Part shown: in pieces, positions 11,391 to 23,300 of the stretch
Numbering within the stretch: the first letter of the stretch is position 1
Layout of the letters: each line of letters begins with the position of its first letter
Assembly: GCA_025642075.2 (NCBI GenBank)
Contig: JAODUO010000072.1
Location: 385,001 to 449,000, forward strand
DNA length: 64,000 nt
Direction: 5' to 3'
DNA from: Ridgeia piscesae
Lineage: Eukaryota > Annelida > Polychaeta > Sabellida > Siboglinidae
Position numbers and translations under genes: made by a program
Notes under the pieces: model-generated
Seen by the model: only the letters and a program-made list of their open reading frames with translations
Database searches by the model: none
What the model was told of the DNA's origin: nothing

Positions 11391-14300
11391 CTGAAACCAC
11401 AAGATACAAAAATGTAATAATGTAGCCATAAAGCCTAATTGCACAAGGTATTGTAAAAGTATACAGGGTCTGAACATTGTTATCGCAAAAGCATGTGATA
11501 TTACAGTTTGATAAATCATAAATACACTAACGCACTGTAACAGTTTGACTAACTAAATCATAAATACACTAACGCACTATTATTATTACTTTGGCTTAGT
11601 CCTTGAGTTATCTTTTCTTTTTCACACAAGCTATGCAAGAGATATGACCTGTTCTATAACTCATTATTAATAATTGGCCCTTTGGAAGTGAGATAACTGT
11701 AAAGTAGTGGCTTTCTAAATTTGTATACTTTGATAATTTGTTTACTTTTACTATATTAAATATATTAAAGTCAAAAATTAAAAAATCTACAAAAAGAAAT
11801 GTTTAAACATACTACAAAAACACAAGCTTTTTATTTGACATGAGGAACATAAAATCAACCCTATTCCCACCATAAACTCGGAAGACTTGGTTGGTTGGTT
11901 GGGCAAACCACTGTTACTTAATACCGAATAACACTAGCAACATCAATGTACAGTAAGTGCTGCCACCTTGTGTCACTGACCTGAACTAACCTGTGACGGG
12001 ACTCGAGTGTAGAATTGATGAGGTGGGTATGAGGCCATTTGAGAAGCTCAAGTTGCAAGCCGCTGAGAAGGGAATGTCCTCCAGATTCAGTGTTTCCGTG
12101 CCAATGTCCTCCCACAGGCTGTTCTGTAGCCAGAAGAAACAACAGTGAAGTTATATGGTTAGTTGAGAACAGTCTGAAGAGACATCGTTTGGTCAGTACT
12201 GTGGTCAAGTGTTATGTGGACTGGACACACAATACTTTACCATGTTCGGAAATATCTAGATACAGTGTAATTGCATTAAACCGGCCATAAATAATAGCAA
12301 TGTTATTGCGGTAATTTTTATTACTAACTTGCTTAATCTGCAATTAATTATTATCTGCACTTTAGCAGAACAATAATCTTGGGTCAAATAATGATGCACA
12401 GTAATGTGCCGCCCTCTAGTGGCCAACATATAAAGAAAGAAGTGGTAAACTGAAACCTTGAAAGGACTGTATCCACAAAGATCCTGAGATTTGTGCTCTT
12501 GGGATAATGGGTATAATAGTTACATTTTAGCTATTAGAAAGTAAAGTGATAGTTCCATTTCTGGACAGAAAAAATTGTGCTTACAAGGGTGGTGTACTAT
12601 CACATTTAATTTTGTTAACCACTGGCTAATGTTAATGTTAAGATAGAATCTTGCATCAATTTCACTGATTCCTTCCCCTAATTAGAAGTTGCGAGATTTT
12701 TGCCACCCCTTCCATTTCAAATATTCTACTTATTATCCCACACCTGTAATACGAATAGTTCACAAACTTGTTTCAACACTTCCTTGAGACAAAACCAAGG
12801 AATTAAACTGTGACTTTACCTGAAGTGCTAGGTCGGTGAGCGCTGGATCGACACAGTTGTCAAGACCTGTGGCGACGTCCTCCAACAAGAAGCCACCGTC
12901 TTCATTCTTTATCTTCACTTCACCCTGCTCGGACACCTTACTGGTGACGTCAAACATCCGGATGACAGGAGCCGTCTTTGTGGGCGTTGTGTGCATCGTG
13001 GGTGATGGAGGGTAGATGCAGCGGACACTTGGTGACCTGTAGGTGGCGCTGTTTGAGTTGGCACGAATGTTGTTCGGGTGGCGGGGCGATAAGCTGCCAA
13101 CCTGGCCTATCTCCAGTCGCTCAAGCACCTCTGTGTCGAAGAGAACAGTTTGTTAACAATGGTCCAAGTTGGTTCCATTACACTTGCAAAAATGGAAATG
13201 GCTATTAATCACCAGCATCATTCGACACCTGATACTAACTCCTTATGTCAACTAGTAACAAACACACCAGACAATAAAAGTAATGCAACAAGAAATTACA
13301 TGATGATTCTTTAGTGAAACAGATTATTTATTTCAAATAAGTTCCACCGGTCCTACAACCAAACTGATTCCAAACTTCTCATTTATATTATTGAAATATT
13401 TTATAGTTTTAAAATACATTTTCTCTAAAGATCTTATATAATGAAAAAAATGGTAAAGCCATACTGTCACACTGCTTGAAATATCTCATCCTATTTTGAA
13501 GGGTTGGACTGCAAGCAACATGAAATGGATCTGACCTTTTCTAATGACGTAGGCACTGCCTTGCTGCAACAATAATACTGCCTCATACCTGTACAAAGCT
13601 TGTTTAAATGTCAGTGAAGATGTTTTTTAACCAAGATTGATTTATGTTTTGTAGCCACTGCGTCAGCCTTACGGATGATAAATAACCCTGATCCTGACCC
13701 AGTAAAACAAACACTTGAGAATGGACCTACCTGGTTTTGCCATGCTGCGTTTGATGGCTGCCGGATCCTTCTTTCTCCACTTGGCAATCTCCTCCTCCAT
13801 CTTCTCTATCTTGGCAGGGTGGAGCCCCCATAAGCACCCTTTCCGCGAGCTGCCACTGGCCTTGGGATTTTCTATTTTTTCGAAGCATTTGTTCAGTGAG
13901 AGATTGTGACGTACAGAGTTCTGGAAACACAAACAATCACGGTAAACTTTAAAACAATTTGTTGATCACACAACCTCAAAGTAATGAAATATGGAGGTCA
14001 AAATTATAAGAAAAACACTCATATTTTTATTTGAACGTTATATCAAAGCCATAAGTAAATGATTGTTTTAAATAAATGGTCAGTATTTATGCAATGCCGC
14101 TGAAGGATTTTATTTCAGAAAAGAAAACACAAATCATTACTTTTATTTTGGAAGCAAGTACCACTAATACAGGTATGAACTTTAAAGTGTATCGAAATGA
14201 CGGCTGACAGTACAGTGACCTGAGATGCACTGTATTGACAGTTGCCATAACAAACGTGGTCACCTGTGTCACTGTGATGCTATTAATTATAAATATGATG

Positions 14301-17300
14301 ACTTTCATAAACTGTTTAATTGGCCATTGCAAAGGTCACTGATTTTCAACGTATAAACATACAACATTGTTTTCATGCAGCTTTAAATATTTTGCTATAA
14401 AATTGTAATAAATATGTTTTTAGATCGAATGAAATATGTGTGCAGGATGAACAGAAAAAACTCCAACATAAAATATACATCTTGATATGTCATTATTTAG
14501 ACTGTTCACTGCTCAGTGTCTTATTTCCATTTCATTATATATACATGTGAGTCATTAATTAAATTCAGACATGATGCCAATGATGACACCTGATCATAAG
14601 TCATTTGGAAAAATCTCTTTAATTAATACTTAATGTTAATGAGCAGTAAGGTCAATTAACTCCATCCATGGTTATTGATAATTAATCAAGTCTGTAACAG
14701 TATATCATATTTAACCATCATTATTATGATCTGTGAGGTGGGTGTTCACTGTTTACTTATACTATGTATGCCTATCATGACAGCTATCAACATTAATAAT
14801 AACCACAACTGGGGAATAAAGTTGAACTGTTTTCATCATTCATACAAGTGAAGTTGGTGAATAAATGCTGATTTAATACAATATGAATGTGGTGCTGATT
14901 AACCAATTTAAAATCTGGACAAACAATTGCTACTCTGAGGTGCTTGGTAGAGATAAAATTCTGTAGTGCCTGAACGTCCACAGTGGCCAAGAAATTTATG
15001 ACTAGAGCTGTGTATAATTAATGTCCATTAAAAATTACAATGTTTATGTTGTCACTGTTTTTATATCATAACAAATATATAGTATTGATCTAGTTATAAC
15101 AATAAATTCCATGTCACAACACACTATTCACCTCAAGTCAAAACATGTCTATGGTAAAGGATGGTCCATAACCTAGTTCCAAGCAACACACAATGGCCAA
15201 GCCTGTAGCCTCGCATCACTGCTCACTGCAAGTCCAAACAGGTGCGAACACACTGACTCACTGACTCACTGTCAGTCAGACTGCTCTGCTCCTCGTTAGC
15301 ACTGACTCACTGTCAGTCAGACTGCTCTGCTCCTCGTTAGCACTGACTCACTGTCAGTCAGACTGCTCTGCTCCTCTTTAGCACTGACTCACTGTCAGTC
15401 AGACTGCTCTGCTCTACTCCTCTTTAGCACTGACTCACTGTCAGTCAGACTGCTCTACTCCTCTTTAGAACTGACTCACTGTCAGTCAGACTGCTCTACT
15501 CCTCTTTAGAACTGACTCACTGTCAGTCAGACTGCTCTACTCCTCTTTAGAACTGACTCACTGTCAGTCAGACTGCTCTACTCCTCTTTAGAACTGACTC
15601 ACTGTCAGTCAGACTGCTCTGCCTCCTCTTTAGCACTGACTCACTGTCAGTCAGACTGCTCTACTCCTCTTTAGCACTGACTCACTGTCAGTCAGACTGC
15701 TCTACTCCTCTTTAGAACTGACTCACTGTCAGTCAGACTGCTCTGCTCCTCTTTAGCACTGACTCACTGTCAGTCAGACTGCTCTACTCCTCTTTAGAAC
15801 TGACTCACTGTCAGTCAGACTGCTCTGCTCTACTCCTCTTTAGCACTGACTCACTGTCAGTCAGACTGCTCTGCTCTACTCCTCTTTAGCACTGACTCAC
15901 TGTCAGTCAGACTGCTCTGCTCTACTCCTCTTTAGCACTGACTCACTGTCAGTCAGACTGCTCTGCTCTACTCCTCTTTAGCACTGACTCACTGTCAGTC
16001 AGACTGCTCTACTCCTCTTTAGAACTGACTCACTGTCAGTCAGACTGCTCTGCTCTACTCCTCTTTAGCACTGACTCACTGTCAGTCAGACTGCTCTGCT
16101 CTACTCCTCTTTAGAACTGACTCACTGTCAGTCAGACTGCTCTGCTCTACTCCTCTTTAGCACTGACTCACTGTCAGTCAGACTGCTCTGCTCTACTCCT
16201 CTTTAGCACTGACTCACTGTCAGTCAGACTGCTCTGCTCTACACCTCTTTAGCACTGACTCACTGTCAGTCAGACTGCTCTGCTCTACTCCTCTTTAGCA
16301 CTGACTCACTGTCAGTCAGACTGCTCTGCTCTACTCCTCTTTAGCACTGACTCACTGTCAGTCAGACTGCTCTACTCCTCTTTAGCACTGACTCACTGTC
16401 AGTCAGACTGCTCTGCTCCTCTTTAGCACTGACTCACTGTCAGTCAGACTGCTCTGCTCCTCTTTAGCACTGACTCACTGTCAGTCAGACTGCTCTGCTC
16501 CTCTTTAGCACTGACTCACTGTCAGTCAGACTGCTCTACTCCTCTTTAGCACTGACTCACTGTCAGTCAGACTGCTCTACTCCTCTTTAGCACTGACTCA
16601 CTGTCAGTCAGACTGCTCTACTCCTCTTTAGAACTGACTCACTGTCAGTCAGACTGCTCTACTCCTCTTTAGCACTGACTCACTGTCAGTCAGACTGCTC
16701 TACTCCTCTTTAGAACTGACTCACTGTCAGTCAGACTGCTCTACTCCTCTTTAGAACTGACTCACTGTCAGTCAGACTGCTCTACTCCTCTTTAGCACTG
16801 ACTCACTGTCAGTCAGACTGCTCTACTCCTCTTTAGCACTGACTCACTGTCAGTCAGACTGCTCTACTCCTCTTTAGCACTGACTCACTGTCAGTCAGAC
16901 TGCTCTGCTCCTCTTTAGAACTGACTCACTGTCAGTCAGACTGCTCTACTCCTCTTTAGAACTGACTCACTGTCAGTCAGACTGCTCTACTCCTCTTTAG
17001 AACTGACTCACTGTCAGTCAGACTGCTCTACTCCTCTTTAGCACTGACTCACTGTCAGTCAGACTGCTCTACTCCTCTTTAGAACTGACTCACTGTCAGT
17101 CAGACTGCTCTACTCCTCTTTAGAACTGACTCACTGTCAGTCAGACTGCTCTACTCCTCTTTAGCACTGACTCACTGTCAGTCAGACTGCTCTACTCCTC
17201 TTTAGAACTGACTCACTGTCAGTCAGACTGCTCTGCTCCTCTTTAGAACTGACTCACTGTCAGTCAGACTGCTCTACTCCTCTTTAGCACTGACTCACTG

Positions 17301-20300
17301 TCAGTCAGACTGCTCTACTCCTCTTTAGCACTGACTCACTGTCAGTCAGACTGCTCTACTCCTCTTTAGAACTGACTCACTGTCAGTCAGACTGCTCTAC
17401 TCCTCTTTAGAACTGACTCACTGTCAGTCAGACTGCTCTGCTCTCTTCTTTAGCACTGACTCACTGTCAGTCAGACTGCTCTGCTCCTCTTTAGCACTGA
17501 CTCACTGTCAGTCAGACTGCTCTGCTCCTCTTTAGCACTGACTCACTGTCAGTCAGACTGCTCTGCTCCTCTTTAGCACTGACTCACTGTCAGTCAGACT
17601 GCTCTGCTCCTCTTTAGAACTGACTCACTGTCAGTCAGACTGCTCTGCTCCTCTTTAGAACTGACTCACTGTCAGTCAGACTGCTCTACTCCTCTTTAGA
17701 ACTGACTCACTGTCAGTCAGACTGCTCTGCTCCTCTTTAGCACTGACTCACTGTCAGTCAGACTGCTCTGCTCCTCTTTAGAACTGACTCACTGTCAGTC
17801 AGACTGCTCTGCTCCTCTTTAGCACTGACTCACTGTCAGTCAGACTGCTCTGCTCCTCTTTAGAACTGACTCGGACAAACCAGGAAGAACAGAACAAACA
17901 GGAGTTTATGTAATGTAAATTGACTGGTTGTACAAATGAATAATATTATAAAATAAGTCTTGATACTGGAGACAGCAGTAATGCTGTTTGTTTAAATTTT
18001 TCTGATGCTCACAGAGACTTGACGCACATACTATAGGGTAAAAAGACTTCAAAACTGTACTTTGAGTGTCTATATTTGTACAGTTGTGCAACCAAGTGTT
18101 GAGGTTGTAGTTGGCAGCTGGAGGCTGACCTGACCTGACCTGACCTGACCTGTAAACATCAACAATGCAGTAAAGAGGAAGTGTTGGCTCAATGCCAAGA
18201 ATGGATTCTAATTTGGGTTGCAGGTCAGAGTTTATGGCGCTAGTTCTGGCACCTGCCTGGCTATTTCTGTGACAACGTAAGTACCAGCACTTACTGAGAC
18301 AATTTATAAGACAAGAGTGTGGTCCCCTGACATGAAATTGACAAGTTAGAGGCAGAATGGTGGGCATGAACTTAAAAGGTATGAATTATGTAACTAGTTG
18401 TGTAAAGGCACTAGGCTACCAATATGAGTATTATTTATTTAAAAAATCAAATTTGTTGACTGCATGTTTTTCCCACCTTTCTCACATGTGTTTTCCCACC
18501 TTTCTCACATGTGTTTTCCCACCTTAAATTAAACGTGTGCACACTGAACCTGTTAGCATTTCCATTTAGTTTTTATTATTAACTACTAGACTGTCTTAAC
18601 TTACATAATTTAAATGAATTACTTGTTGTTATTAATATCAGTTATTATTATTAATTTATTTATATATATATATATATATATTAAAACATAATAATAATTT
18701 ACATATTAATAATAAAGGTACATATTAAAGTGTAATAAACTGTAATGCTGCTTATTGAGTGCATCTTGGAATAGCCATTAATGTCAGATTGATTGTGCAG
18801 GGAAAAATAATAATTTTATTATTATTTATTCATACCTTTACGTTGGATGGACAATGGATAAACTGGACTAGGTATCATGAACTACAAAATTAAAAGGGTT
18901 CAAATTTGCAGGGGCACACTTGCTTCCAGATTATCTCTCAGGCCCCTAATAACTCAAGACAAGCGGTCCGACTGGCATGTTTAAACAGAAGTTTTTACTT
19001 CAATCTCATGATATGATTACCAGATAATCCAACAGATATTGTGAGATATACATAATCGGCAAGATTTACAAAATGGACACTATCGACTGTATATACAAAA
19101 CTACAAACCTTAAAACATGACAAAATTAAAGCAATTCTAAATTATTGCCTAAATTGTACGCAATAATTTAGTTATACTGATAAACTCAAGGTGGTCCAGG
19201 TACTAAACAAGAGCTTTTTACTCATTCATGGACATGGTACTATCATAACTAAGATTTGTATACAATTTGATTGTTCTATTGGAAAATTTGTTATGAATAT
19301 AATAAGTGTTATATCCAGGATAAAAGTGCTGTACACGTACTATAGAAAATTACCATTGTAGTAATTTCAACAAGATAAACACGACAGAAATGGGGTCACG
19401 TAAAGAGAACAGTTCACTTTCCTTCACACTGTAAACATACACTGTGTGCAGTCTCAATGGTGGCTTCTCAAAGTCTTTCTATTGTCACACTAACACTTTG
19501 AACAGCAAAGGTAAGCACATGTAAGCTCCATGTGTTTGTATTATAAACAACTGGACAATGTGTGACCAATACATTTGTGTAGACTTTCACAGGTTACAGT
19601 TGAAAGACACTACATATACACTAGGCCAATGCCCCTTTTCATAAGGTTGGTGGTGATTCACCTCAAAAACCAACTTTACAAATTCCTTGTGTCTGTGTGG
19701 TAAATACCAAGACAACATTTTGGGGTCAGTATTAAAATATGGAATGTTCAACAATAAATGAGAAATCACAGATGTGGAAATCTGTTCCATTTTTGTGTTA
19801 TATTTGGAAAACAACACCGCATACAGTAGTGTATACGATACGTATTGTATGTGTTGGACTGTGCATGATGTTTAAAACTTACTGGCCTAAATAGTTTCCA
19901 CATCAAGCACCAAACCTTGAGGTATTAAATTAATTTATGATCCTCTGAACGAATAATAATGCTTTATTTGTTGTCGGAAAATAGCTCAGATGAGCTAATG
20001 TTATCAATTCACATGTAAACCGACGTTAAATAAACCTTCTTGTATCTTGACTGTTTCAGGCAATCAGGGTTTGTGCTGGATGATAGAAATGTGCCAATTA
20101 AATCTCTGTCATATTATGCAGATTTCCTATGATCATTCAACTGGGGTCAAATAATAATGTCTATCCTGCTCACAGCGGTAAACATGCATGGTAATTATAA
20201 ATATCAAACTTGAAATAAGTCGCTAAGAATTTACCTGTTTATACTGATTAAATAATATATAGTACTTAATGAGATGCTGTAAATATGATAAAAACAGCAA

Positions 20301-23300
20301 AACATATTCTAAATGTAGAAATTATATAAAGTATATATTTACAGATCTATAAAACTATATTCTTTATTACTATATAAGTGAAATTAATTATCCACTGAAT
20401 CTCAAGGTGCTTAACGTAACATACACAAATGAGTGCATTCTGTGTCATCTGTAGGATGGGTATTTATGTGTGGTTGTGTTTTAGACGTGAGTGGTTCAAG
20501 CCATGAATAATACTTCATGTACAATACCTTCTAAATTGTGAGTTCAGTCAACCTGTCAAATGATGTCAACATTTTCCTGGTATTAAGCACACAGGGCCCC
20601 ACCTCTCATTATTAATTCACTGTCCTCAGTGCATCCACAGCAACTTACTGACAGATTCAAACCAGTCAGCTGGATAATTATCAGCGAGATAACACCAGCC
20701 AGCAAATTGCCTCATCATGTAGCCAGGTGAAGGCTGGAGGTTGACTCAGCTCCCCTGGGCCCTGGCAACACCTGAGGTTGAGGGGGACAGACCACTATTA
20801 TTGTTGTAGCACAAAGGATTAGCCATCAGCTGACTGTGAATATTTCATGCTCAACAGATGCAGAATCCACTGGGGAAATTAAATAATTAATTTCTGCTAG
20901 AAGCATCCGGCAATGTGATGTTGTTCACAGGACCTTGAAGACATGCAGTGTAGTTATAAATCATGCAGTTATACTGTAGTACAACTATACGTTTTCCTAA
21001 ATATTATCATATTTAAACCAACCCAAGACTAATAACTTGCTATGAATGGTATTTGTTTAATGTACACATAATATTTGTCATTTTATGTTGATAAATGTCA
21101 GCTTTGTTTAATGTGTACTATGTAGTATACATGTTTGTATCCATGGAGGATATGTTATTAAAATTGTAGGAAGTCAATTATATTAGCTAGCATTTATAAC
21201 AGTCATTAACCACGTCAGTTAATCTGAGCGGACCACAGTTTTCATACTTGTTTCCCAGCACTTTTGCAAGATGAATAAATCTGAAATCTGATCTTCAGTT
21301 AGTGCATATTAGACATAAATGTCCATATTTTATTTGATGCAACCAACATCCATTAAATTAGCCCATTAATCACCAGAACTTAGTGCACATCTTTTGGCAA
21401 CGTTATAATATAGACTTGGTGTTCATAATATTATTTAACGTGTTTTGTTACTCAAATTTAAGATTGATTGCGGTAATTTATATCTAGCTGAACCTGTGTT
21501 TCTTAAAAAAACACTAACATTGAGCATGGGTTAGACATGCAATTATAAATCATCTAAGGTAATTAGGAGGTCATATCACCAGAAAATATATTACTTTTTA
21601 TGTCATCTCATGTTACAGGTGATGTTGGCCAGCTACTTACAACCCACACAGGCCCAGGTGGTGTGTTTAACCTGTTGCAACAGGCTCATGATTCACCCAG
21701 GCCAAGGCAGCAGTGAGGTGGGGCTGACAAATTAAACAGACATTACAGGGCAAATGTGACAATATGGCTTCAATGGGACTGGCAAAGAATTGACACAGCC
21801 TTGAGTGTGCAGTGAGCCGTGATGGTCATATAGAGCATGTTTAGACAAGCTCAACCACATTGTAAACAACCAATGTTACAAGAGATTGCACACAGATACA
21901 GCTGTGTTGTATCTGACCAGGGGATGGTGTGTTCCTGGTCTGATGACAAATGTGTTCTGACAGGTCTCTGAGGAGCTTTGTCCCACTGTCACCTGCACAA
22001 AGTATGTTGACAATGGATTTGTGTCAGTCTGCCTGACACCTGTCCTGACTGGTCACTACATTGTCACAGCTGGACTATGGAGGCCTCAATGTTGTGTCAG
22101 CTGGTGTGACACTTGACACTGATGGATTTACAGATTTTCATGTACATGTATCAATGGGACTGAACTCGCTGGAGCATCATTAATATTGGGTGAACTGAGG
22201 TGGAGCTACAGCACCACTCTGAGCACTGTCTGTTGGATCATGAGGACATTGGGAGACAGGGGTGCTGTTAATATTTTGTGATGACATTCACAATTTGCGA
22301 AACTCATCAAAAAGCCCAACTGTTTATCTAAAACTGACCTTTGGAAATCTTCTGCACCTGCCTTATGGCTCTCCAAAAACTTCCCCAAATGCACCCTATT
22401 GACACTTACCAATATGATACAAACTTTTTATTAAATACTACTGTTTGAAATATTTGTCAGATAATAAATTTAGTTTTCACCAGTGGCCCAGTACTCATGA
22501 AAAACATTTATTGACCACCCAAAAAACTAGTGGCTAAGAATTTAAGCAGGAAATTAAAACAAAAAAATTTGATGTGTGGTTGACATGGTTTGTATGCTAC
22601 AAATGTCATATTCCAACTTGTGTGCGACATGTCTACATCAATAAATTACTTCTTAAATGAAAACATAATTCTAAATCTGCCATAGGCAAATTACATGTAA
22701 AATTCACTTTTAGTAAAACTATGCTGTTTCAAAAATATACGGATAATCCATTCCATGTCAATTTAAAGGTAAATTCAATTTGATTTTTTTAAGGAACATT
22801 TAATTTTTTTTAAGGAACATTTAATTTTTTTAGTCATTAATATGGAATACACTGTGTGACACAACCTAATCATTGTACCCATTCACATTTAACTATGTAA
22901 ATAACATTAAATAATTGTATATATATAATAAATGTTATGCAATTTTTTAGGAGTTTGAATGTTTCGTGATCTTGACATTTTTATGCTGCAAAAGCAAACT
23001 ACATCAATGTTGTTTGGGATGTTGATCTACTCTTTTAGAACCATGTTTGGTTGAAAACAAAATGATCTGACATAATGTCAGAGGTCACTGAACACCATGG
23101 TATTGCATGATTGCCCATCAGGCCAGTCAATGCAAGGAGGGACTGACATCAACAGTAAAGGTTCCCACCCTAGTGAATCATAACTATTCCACACACAACA
23201 TAATTGGTTATTTAAAATGTTCCAAGACATTTCTGTTTGTGCACTGATAAGAAGAACTCACCTTCCAACCATCTGGTGCTGACTTGAAGTAGGGGAAATT

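Larger units (their letters stand above)
17874..23261. other. FoxN1/4 intron 2, remainder
   Basis: Mostly AT-rich intron. Small repeats include (CTGAC)n at 18125-18152, a 23-bp repeat at 18465-18525, a TA run near 18659 and a duplicated TTTTTTTAAGGAACATTTAA near 22785-22830. Two stretches, about 20600-20960 and 21610-22190, are visibly less AT-rich than their surroundings and hold E-box and TAATTA-like motifs. They are candidate enhancers by composition only. Confidence 0.5.

Noticed and set aside
11918..12208. 96-residue minus-strand frame as a separate gene
   Set aside because: It overlaps exon 5 in the wrong frame. The correct frame gives the conserved [10 protein letters not shown] segment.
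12978..13208. Plus-strand 76-residue frame
   Set aside because: Antisense shadow of FoxN1/4 exon 4.
1..17873. CRISPR-like arrays from the regularly spaced repeats
   Set aside because: Units are contiguous with no unique spacers, there are no cas genes, and the DNA is animal nuclear sequence.
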